Shown one piece after another: positions 34,802 to 39,289 of a stretch of DNA of 39,289 nucleotides. How positions within the stretch are numbered: position 1 is the stretch's first letter; each line of letters starts with the position of its first letter. The stretch is taken from the NCBI GenBank assembly GCA_011050655.1, contig DRFG01000270.1, positions 1 to 39,289 of the forward strand, read 5' to 3'. The position numbers and the translations under genes were made by a program. The notes beneath the pieces are model-generated. The model did not search any database. It was not told where the DNA came from and was given only the letters and a program-made list of their open reading frames with translations. This DNA is from Roseobacter sp. GTDB taxonomy: Bacteria; Pseudomonadota; Alphaproteobacteria; Rhodobacterales; Rhodobacteraceae.

Positions 34802-35914
34802 ATGGCGCTGACCCTTGACCCTGAACGGCCCCTGGCACCGCAGATGCGTGTCATTGAAAACGCCATTCTTGTCCCGTGGGGGGACGGCGACTGGAAAGGT
34901 ATGGCACGTCCGGCGGGGGTGTTCACAGCAGACGGGGAATACTGCCATGATGCACAGACCTTTCGGTCAGGTGGTAAGCCCACCACAGTAGAACCTCAGC
35001 CACCAGCGCCAGCCGAAATCGATCGCACCGTAAAAGGCACGATGCTTTATGGTGGCATGGCATATGGTCACTTTGGTCACGCCTTATGCGAAAGCTTATC
35101 GCGTCTTTGGGCGCTGGATGATTTCGATGAAACAATCGACGCCGTTGCTTATATTCCCAAACAAAAGCTAACCTGGCCAGAACGCAGCCTGAGCATGGTG
35201 CGAAACATCACTGCCAGTCTAGGAGAAATACCCCGTCTTACCGCATTCAACAAGCCAACCCGGGTGGAACGTCTGGTCGTGGCACCGCAAGGATTCGGCA
35301 CTAGCAAGCTGATGGTGGGGTGTCCTGAGATGCGTAGTTTTACCGACCGCCGCTTGCGTCAGCGGGTCGAACCCGCAGGGCCGGAAAAGATATATATTTC
35401 GCGCAGCGGTCTGTTTCGCAAACGCGGGCGGTTCCTGATGGAAGACTATATAGAGGCCAAGATGGAGGCAGAGGGCTATACTGTTTTTCATCCTCAAAAC
35501 CACGACCTGGAAACCCAACTATCTTGGTACAAAGGCGCGTCCGCAATCGTTTCGACTGATAATTCGGCGCTGCACCTCGCGGCATTCGTGATTAATCCGG
35601 ACTGCAAGATAGGTATCTTGTTGCGCCGTCCCGGTGCCATCTTTGCTGATTTTGAGATGCAACTGAAGTGGTTCGCAGGGGTTCAACCCGATATCGTAGA
35701 CGCCTGCACCCGCTTTTGGTTTCGTGCAGGCGAGAAGGTGCAATATAATGAGGTTTACGCCTTGATCGACTTTGAAAAAACCGCGCAGGCCCTAAAGGCG
35801 GCGGGGATCATAGAAAATGCGAACTGGGTTAACCCGTCTATAGTTGACGTCGACCGCGCCATTGAAAAGCTTGAAGCGGATACCGAGACTCGTTTCGACG
35901 AGATCTTTTTATAG
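34802..35914 (+). CDS. Glycosyltransferase family 61 (DUF563) protein
   Basis: A 370-residue protein of the DUF563/GT61 kind. The early motif YGGMAYGHFGHALCESLSRLW near 81-101, KIYISRSGLFRKRG near 200-213, and LSWYKGASAIVSTDNSALHLAAFVIN near 240-265 are the family's three conserved regions, with the S-x-H-x-A-L-like core present as DNSALHLA. GT61 enzymes transfer pentoses or GlcNAc; bacterial members occur in capsule and lipopolysaccharide loci. It starts 36 bp after the sulfatase stop and ends the co-directional run. It is cytoplasmic by sequence, and acceptor and donor are unknown. It converges on the pca operon. Confidence 0.83.
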   Translation: MALTLDPERPLAPQMRVIENAILVPWGDGDWKGMARPAGVFTADGEYCHDAQTFRSGGKPTTVEPQPPAPAEIDRTVKGTMLYGGMAYGHFGHALCESLSRLWALDDFDETIDAVAYIPKQKLTWPERSLSMVRNITASLGEIPRLTAFNKPTRVERLVVAPQGFGTSKLMVGCPEMRSFTDRRLRQRVEPAGPEKIYISRSGLFRKRGRFLMEDYIEAKMEAEGYTVFHPQNHDLETQLSWYKGASAIVSTDNSALHLAAFVINPDCKIGILLRRPGAIFADFEMQLKWFAGVQPDIVDACTRFWFRAGEKVQYNEVYALIDFEKTAQALKAAGIIENANWVNPSIVDVDRAIEKLEADTETRFDEIFL

Positions 35915-36019
35915 CACGGTTGGGCTTGTGCGACCCTCGCCGGCTTCGGTAGAGGCCGCAGCTGCGATCTCGCCCCGCCCAGATGACAGAATAGCCAGCC
36001 GGACAGGGCGGAGGGGTAC

Positions 36020-36856
36020 CTATAACGTGACGCTGCGCAGACCAAGAATTTCGCGTGCTTGCTGCCATGTCGCAACCGGGCGTTCATATTTCTCACACAA
36101 CTTCGCCGCCCGCGCGATCAGTGCTGCGTTTGACGGGGCCAGTGTGTCACGGTCCAGCCGTACGTTATCTTCAAGCCCCGCGCGGGTGTGCCCGCCCGCT
36201 GCGATGGCCCATTCATTCACGACGATCTGATTGGGGCCAATACCTGCCGCGCACCAGGCCGCGTCGGGGGCGCGTGCCTTGACCTGTTCGACGTAAAAGT
36301 CGAACACCGTCTTATCCGCAGGCATCGCATTTTTCACACCCATCACGAATTGCACATACAATCTGCCGTATAGCTTCCCGTCTTGGTGATGCTTAATCGC
36401 TTGCAGGATATGGCTAAGGTCGAAAGCTTCAATTTCGGGGACAACTTCGTATTGACGCATTTCCGACGCCAACCATTCCACCAGATCCGGTGGGTTCTCG
36501 TAAACGCGGGTCGGAAAATTGTTCGACCCAACAGATAACGAAGCCATATCGGGCCGAAGCGACAACATCCCGCCTCGGGCCTTTCCCGCCCCTGACCGGC
36601 CACCGGTTGAAAACTGGATGATCATACCGGGGCAATGCTTTTCCAACCCTTCCTTAAGAGCCGCAAATTTGTCCGGGTCGGATGACGGCGTTTCATCGTT
36701 GTTGCGTACGTGCGCGTGACAGATGCTGGCCCCTGCTTCGAATGCCTCTTGGGTGCTCTCAATCTGCTCCGAGATCGAGATCGGAACATTTGGGTTCGCA
36801 GATTTGGTGGGAACGCTGCCGGTGATTGCAACGCATAGGATACATGGGTCAGACAT
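36020..36856 (-). CDS. BKACE (DUF849) beta-keto acid cleavage enzyme, probably beta-ketoadipate-specific
   Basis: A 278-residue TIM-barrel protein of the 3-keto-5-aminohexanoate cleavage family. The metal-binding HAHVRNND near 47-54 (His47, His49), NFPTRVYENPPDLVEWLA, and late EWAIAAGGHTRAGLEDN near 226-242 are family signatures. BKACE enzymes convert a beta-keto acid plus acetyl-CoA to a CoA ester plus acetoacetate. Being the last gene after pcaC-pcaH-pcaG, it most likely cleaves beta-ketoadipate to succinyl-CoA and acetoacetate, replacing the usual PcaIJ/PcaF route. Its ATG overlaps the pcaG stop by eight bases. Substrate is inferred from context. Confidence 0.85.
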   Translation of the reverse strand: MSDPCILCVAITGSVPTKSANPNVPISISEQIESTQEAFEAGASICHAHVRNNDETPSSDPDKFAALKEGLEKHCPGMIIQFSTGGRSGAGKARGGMLSLRPDMASLSVGSNNFPTRVYENPPDLVEWLASEMRQYEVVPEIEAFDLSHILQAIKHHQDGKLYGRLYVQFVMGVKNAMPADKTVFDFYVEQVKARAPDAAWCAAGIGPNQIVVNEWAIAAGGHTRAGLEDNVRLDRDTLAPSNAALIARAAKLCEKYERPVATWQQAREILGLRSVTL

Positions 36857-37454
36857 CTAGGAATACCGTTTCTTTCTCGCCCTGAAGATATATGTCGAAG
36901 CGATACATCCCATCGGCTTCTTTTTCCGCGATCAGGGTCGGGACGCGGTTTTGATGTTCGATACGTGTCAGCAGCGGGTCAGTGCTATTGTCAGCATCAG
37001 GAAAATACATACGGGTGTTGAGCCCGATATTGATGCCCCGTGCCACAATCCACAAGCTGATATGAGGTGCCATCATCCGTCCGTCAGGAAATGGGACCGA
37101 ACCGGGGCGGATGGTCTCAAATACCCATTCCCCAGTGTCATAATCGCCTGCTTTCCGGCCCCATCCGGTAAAGTTCGGGTCCGCCGGACCGCGTGGATCG
37201 TTGTTTGGGTAGATGCCATTCCCATCGGCTTGCCAAATCTCGATCATCGCGTCCTTAAGTGGGGTTCCGGTTCCGTCATATACCGTTCCCTTGACTGTGA
37301 TGCGAGTGCCCAGGGTGTCTGCATTGATCATCCTATCGCCCAGATCGTGCGGGTAAACACCTGCAATGCCACAGAAATTTGGAACACATCCGATGTGTAC
37401 ATAAGGTCCGGCAGTCTGCGATGGGCTTTCTTTAAGAATGTCCAGCGTTTGCAT
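36849..37454 (-). CDS. pcaG: PcaG, protocatechuate 3,4-dioxygenase alpha subunit
   Basis: A 201-residue intradiol dioxygenase subunit: QTAGPYVHIGCVPN at the start, GTPLKDAMIEIWQADGNGIY, then GRKAGDYDTGEWVFETIRPG and MAPHISLWIVARGINIGLNTRMYFPD. As in other alpha subunits the iron ligands of the beta chain are not conserved, consistent with a structural/active-site-shell role in the alpha-beta oligomer. The start ATG at 37454 overlaps the pcaH stop by one base (TGATG); a TTG three bases earlier is in frame. Together with PcaH it opens the protocatechuate ring to 3-carboxy-cis,cis-muconate. Confidence 0.95.
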   Translation of the reverse strand: MQTLDILKESPSQTAGPYVHIGCVPNFCGIAGVYPHDLGDRMINADTLGTRITVKGTVYDGTGTPLKDAMIEIWQADGNGIYPNNDPRGPADPNFTGWGRKAGDYDTGEWVFETIRPGSVPFPDGRMMAPHISLWIVARGINIGLNTRMYFPDADNSTDPLLTRIEHQNRVPTLIAEKEADGMYRFDIYLQGEKETVFLDV

Positions 37455-38185
37455 CAATTGCCCTCCTTGCGGTTTTCAAACAGCGTCGACCGCTGCCCGC
37501 GTAATACCATATCGAACTTATAGGCCCGCGCATCCATAGGCACTGCATTATCCATGTCTACCTGTGCGATTAACTGCTCGATCGCTTCGCGCGACGGAAT
37601 GGTTTCAACGATAGGGCATTTCCATATCATCGGGTCGCCTTCGAAATACATCTGCGTGATCAGACGTTGCGCAAAGCCGCTACCGAGTAATGAAAAGTGG
37701 ATGTGGGCGGGGCGCCAGTCATTGGTGCGGTTTGGCCACGGATAGGCCCCGGGCTTGATCGTGCGCAGGCTATAGCCGCCGTTTTCATCCGTTACCGTGC
37801 GACCGCAACCGCCAAAGTTTGAGTCCAACGGCGCAAGATACCCCTCTTTCTTATGACGATAGCGCCCGCCTGCATTAGCCTGCCAAAATTCCAGTAACAC
37901 CCCTGGCACGCCCCTGCCGTTTTGGTCCAGCACACGCCCGTGTACGATGATCCGCTGGCCAATCGCCATTTCCCCGTCAGCAGCATAGTTGAGTATTAGG
38001 TCATTATCCAAATCTCCCAGCACACTGTGCCCAAATACCGGGCCGGTCTGTTCGCTAAGCGTGGTATTCATTGAAATCAACGCCTTTTGCGGTGATCGCA
38101 CAACTGAGGTTTTATAGCCGGGGGTCAGCCCGGGCGGGTGCCAGCTATGGTCACGCTGAAAAAATGCGCCATTGCGGTCGGTCAT
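37454..38185 (-). CDS. pcaH: PcaH, protocatechuate 3,4-dioxygenase beta subunit
   Basis: A 243-residue non-heme Fe(III) intradiol dioxygenase. The four iron ligands are in place: Tyr109 (GGRYRHK), Tyr148 (GAYPWPN), His161 and His163 (RPAHIHFSL). [20 protein letters not shown] and [11 protein letters not shown] complete the family pattern. It catalyses intradiol cleavage of protocatechuate with O2 as part of the PcaGH complex. The start overlaps the pcaC stop (ATGA), the stop overlaps the pcaG start, so the three subunits of consecutive steps are translationally coupled. Length is normal. Confidence 0.97.
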   Translation of the reverse strand: MTDRNGAFFQRDHSWHPPGLTPGYKTSVVRSPQKALISMNTTLSEQTGPVFGHSVLGDLDNDLILNYAADGEMAIGQRIIVHGRVLDQNGRGVPGVLLEFWQANAGGRYRHKKEGYLAPLDSNFGGCGRTVTDENGGYSLRTIKPGAYPWPNRTNDWRPAHIHFSLLGSGFAQRLITQMYFEGDPMIWKCPIVETIPSREAIEQLIAQVDMDNAVPMDARAYKFDMVLRGQRSTLFENRKEGN

Positions 38186-38562
38186 AGGTCCACTCCCATT
38201 TCCTTATATGTCTGCTTGGCCAATTTAAGTGCGTGGTTCGCCTTCGGCACGCCTGCATAAATTGCCACGTGTTGGAACGCCTCGATCACGTCGGTTTGGC
38301 TGGCACCTGTGTTGGCGGTTGCTCGGATATGCATGGGGATTTCTTCGAAATTCCCTGTCGCAGCTAGCAGTGCCAAAGTTAACATCGACCGTTCACGTTT
38401 GCTGATCTTGTCACTGGACCACACTGTACCCCAGGCAGCTTCTGTAATAAGTGCCTGAAAGGGTTCGTCTAAATGCGTTTTCGATGCCTCGGCCTTGTCG
38501 ACATGTGTATCACCCAAAACAGCGCGACGGGTCGCCATCCCCTTGGTGTATTTATCAGGCAT
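38182..38562 (-). CDS. pcaC: PcaC, 4-carboxymuconolactone decarboxylase
   Basis: A 126-residue carboxymuconolactone decarboxylase-fold protein: [16 protein letters not shown], then [20 protein letters not shown] near 54-73, and [39 protein letters not shown] with the conserved active-site His region. It decarboxylates 4-carboxymuconolactone to beta-ketoadipate enol-lactone in the protocatechuate branch. It is the first gene of the leftward pca operon, starting 90 bp from the divergent pcaQ start; in many relatives pcaD lies between pcaQ and pcaC, but not here. RBS AGGAAC lies upstream of the ATG. Confidence 0.95.
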   Translation of the reverse strand: MPDKYTKGMATRRAVLGDTHVDKAEASKTHLDEPFQALITEAAWGTVWSSDKISKRERSMLTLALLAATGNFEEIPMHIRATANTGASQTDVIEAFQHVAIYAGVPKANHALKLAKQTYKEMGVDL

Positions 38563-38638
38563 TTGTATGTTCCTACTGTTTCAGGCCAATATTTACATAA
38601 CTAATACCTCAAGTATATTGAGAGATAGCCCAAATCAT

Positions 38639-38654
38639 ATAACTTAAGGGTTAT
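38639..38654. promoter_or_regulatory. Probable PcaQ-binding site in the pcaQ-pcaC divergent region
   Basis: ATAACT (38639-38644) TAAG GGTTAT (38649-38654) matches the 6-4-6 form of the PcaQ consensus ATAACC-N4-GGTTAA described for Agrobacterium and Sinorhizobium, allowing two mismatches. It abuts and partly covers the pcaQ start codon, suggesting autorepression along with activation of pcaC-H-G. The 90-bp region between the two starts is A/T rich and should contain both promoters. Confidence 0.7.
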
Positions 38655-39195
38655 GTTTATTGATCCTCGACTGCGTCTGCGGCATATTATGACGTTTCTG
38701 GAAATCGCGCAGGCGGGGTCGATCGTCTCGGCGGCGGACCACCTGGGCGTGACCCAGCCCGCAGTCTCCAAAACCCTGCGCGAACTCGAGGATATATTAG
38801 GCACGCGCTTGTTTGACCGCACGGGTCGTCAGCTGCGCCTGAACTCTGTCGGGCGGAATTTCCAGAAATCGGCCGGGTCGGCGGTGGCCACCCTGGCGCA
38901 GGCACAAGCGAGCATACAAGGGACAGGGCAGGTTGATACGCGATTAACAATCGGTGCATTGCCTACGGCTGCAACGCGCCTAATGCCACGCGCGGCGATC
39001 CGGTTTCGTCAAGCCAACCCTCACTGTCTGGTCTGTGTTTCCACAGGACCGAACTGGTTGTTGCTATCGCAGCTACGTGAAGGCCGCTTGGACATGGTCG
39101 TCGGACGTATGGCCGATGCCGATATTATGGAGGGGCTGAACTTTACTTTCCACCTAATGGATCGAAGCCACCGGCTTCCAGCCGGTCCGCTTTAG
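38653..39195 (+). pseudogene. pcaQ: pcaQ, LysR-type activator of the pca operon, truncated by a probable insertion sequence
   Basis: The reading frame starts as a normal PcaQ: RLRLRHIMTFLEIAQAGSIV, the helix-turn-helix SAADHLGVTQPAVSKTLREL, LFDRTGRQLRLNSVG, and effector-domain strands LTIGALPTAATRLMPRAAI, LDMVVGRMADADIMEGLNF. After about residue 165 resemblance stops; the frame runs into SHRLPAGPL and a stop at 39193-39195, whereas family members continue to about 300 residues. The change falls around 39140-39165, where sequence of a different character begins. The remaining DNA-binding half might still fold or dimerise poorly. Truncation is a direct reading; its cause is inferred from the next feature. 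Confidence 0.8.
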
Positions 39196-39207
39196 CGAAC
39201 TTTTCTC

Positions 39208-39275
39208 TGATCTTCTCTCCTGAATTTTGAAACCCGCCGTGGCGGTATGGTTTCAAAATTCAGGAGAGAAGATCA
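39208..39275 (+). repeat. Perfect 27-bp inverted repeat ahead of a putative transposase start
   Basis: Bases 39208-39234 and 39249-39275 are exact reverse complements, with a 14-nt loop that can itself pair CGCC/GGCG. The right arm contains AGGAG (39262-39266) and ends on the A of the start codon at 39275, so a read-through transcript would hide the ribosome-binding site. This resembles the fold-back inhibitor leaders that protect some insertion sequences from outside transcription. No T-tract follows. Confidence 0.9.
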
Positions 39276-39289
39276 TGCGTTATTCGTCA
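39275..39289 (+). CDS. Start of a putative transposase gene, cut by the window edge
   Basis: Only five codons (MRYSS) are visible after the ATG, preceded by AGGAG nine bases upstream (inside the inverted repeat). The opening is like that of helix-turn-helix transposases of IS3-related elements, but five residues are not enough for a secure identification. The remainder lies outside the window. Confidence 0.4.

Larger units (their letters stand above)
39157..39289 (+). mobile_element. Left end of an insertion sequence (IS3-like?) inserted in pcaQ, running off the window
   Basis: From about 39157 the sequence no longer looks like pcaQ. A stem ACCGGC (39170-39175) / GCCGGT (39181-39186) is followed by a long perfect inverted repeat and then an ATG at 39275 opening a frame that begins MRYSS, reaching the window edge. 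That opening resembles helix-turn-helix transposases of the IS3-related group which start MRYSxxEK. The exact left end, target duplication and right end are not visible, so family is tentative; a leftover of another rearrangement is possible. Confidence 0.6.

Noticed and set aside
35838-36096. Short minus-strand frames crossing the gap between GT61 and BKACE, considered as a pcaB remnant
   Set aside because: I could not match any of the three frames to PcaB or another pca protein; the 105-bp gap 35915-36019 shows only an imperfect C-rich/G-rich dyad.

Overview
The window reads as chromosomal DNA of an alphaproteobacterium, most likely a marine Rhodobacteraceae (Roseobacter group). The grounds are moderate-to-high GC by eye, an aerobic-type cobalamin late pathway with a BluE-like threonine kinase, a pcaC-pcaH-pcaG-BKACE operon divergent from pcaQ, an ArsR-ArsC fusion next to gapdh-arsJ, an OxyR/KatG pair, and a surface-glycan locus rich in Glyco_tranf_2_4, GT90 and GT61 proteins. 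No rRNA, tRNA or CRISPR array was seen. All gene identities come from reading translated sequence; no database search was run.

Layout. (1) 1-1011: the 5' part of an enoyl-CoA hydratase (minus) and a small antibiotic-biosynthesis-monooxygenase-fold protein (plus). (2) 1008-4155: a tightly overlapped arsenic operon on the minus strand, arsR-arsC fusion > GAPDH > arsJ, behind a promoter/operator that touches the start codon. (3) 4299-13212: cobalamin genes on the plus strand: bluE-cobD-cobC, then a cobalamin riboswitch, then btuB, a periplasmic corrinoid-binding protein, cobO, cobP, cobT and cobS. They cover corrinoid uptake and capture, corrin adenosylation, aminopropanol-phosphate synthesis and attachment, and nucleotide-loop assembly. 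BtuCD and the corrin-ring genes are absent here. (4) 13281-16548: a DUF6880-like protein, CreA and a lipoprotein lytic transglycosylase. (5) 16561-21944: a two-component system (minus), oxyR (minus) and divergent katG, with tandem OxyR half-sites between the last two.

(6) 22020-35914: about 14 kb of glycan-related genes. There are three GT-A proteins of the Glyco_tranf_2_4 type (one fused to a methyltransferase-like domain), a DXD sugar transferase, a GT90/CAP10 protein, a GT8-like protein, an alpha/beta hydrolase, two unassigned proteins, a sulfatase with C-terminal RTX-type repeats and a GT61 protein. From 27099 on all genes are co-directional, several with overlapping stop/start codons. 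No polymerase, flippase or ABC exporter is present, so export and final product are unknown. An 11-G homopolymer sits at the 5' end of the GT-methyltransferase gene. This locus is the least explained part of the window.

(7) 36020-39289: protocatechuate catabolism (pcaC-pcaH-pcaG plus a DUF849/BKACE gene). The divergent regulator pcaQ is cut off after about 170 residues. The following sequence carries a perfect 27-bp inverted repeat ending at the start codon of a second reading frame beginning MRYSS, which looks like the 5' end of an insertion sequence. pcaD and pcaB are not in the window, so the pca locus may be both rearranged and deprived of its activator.
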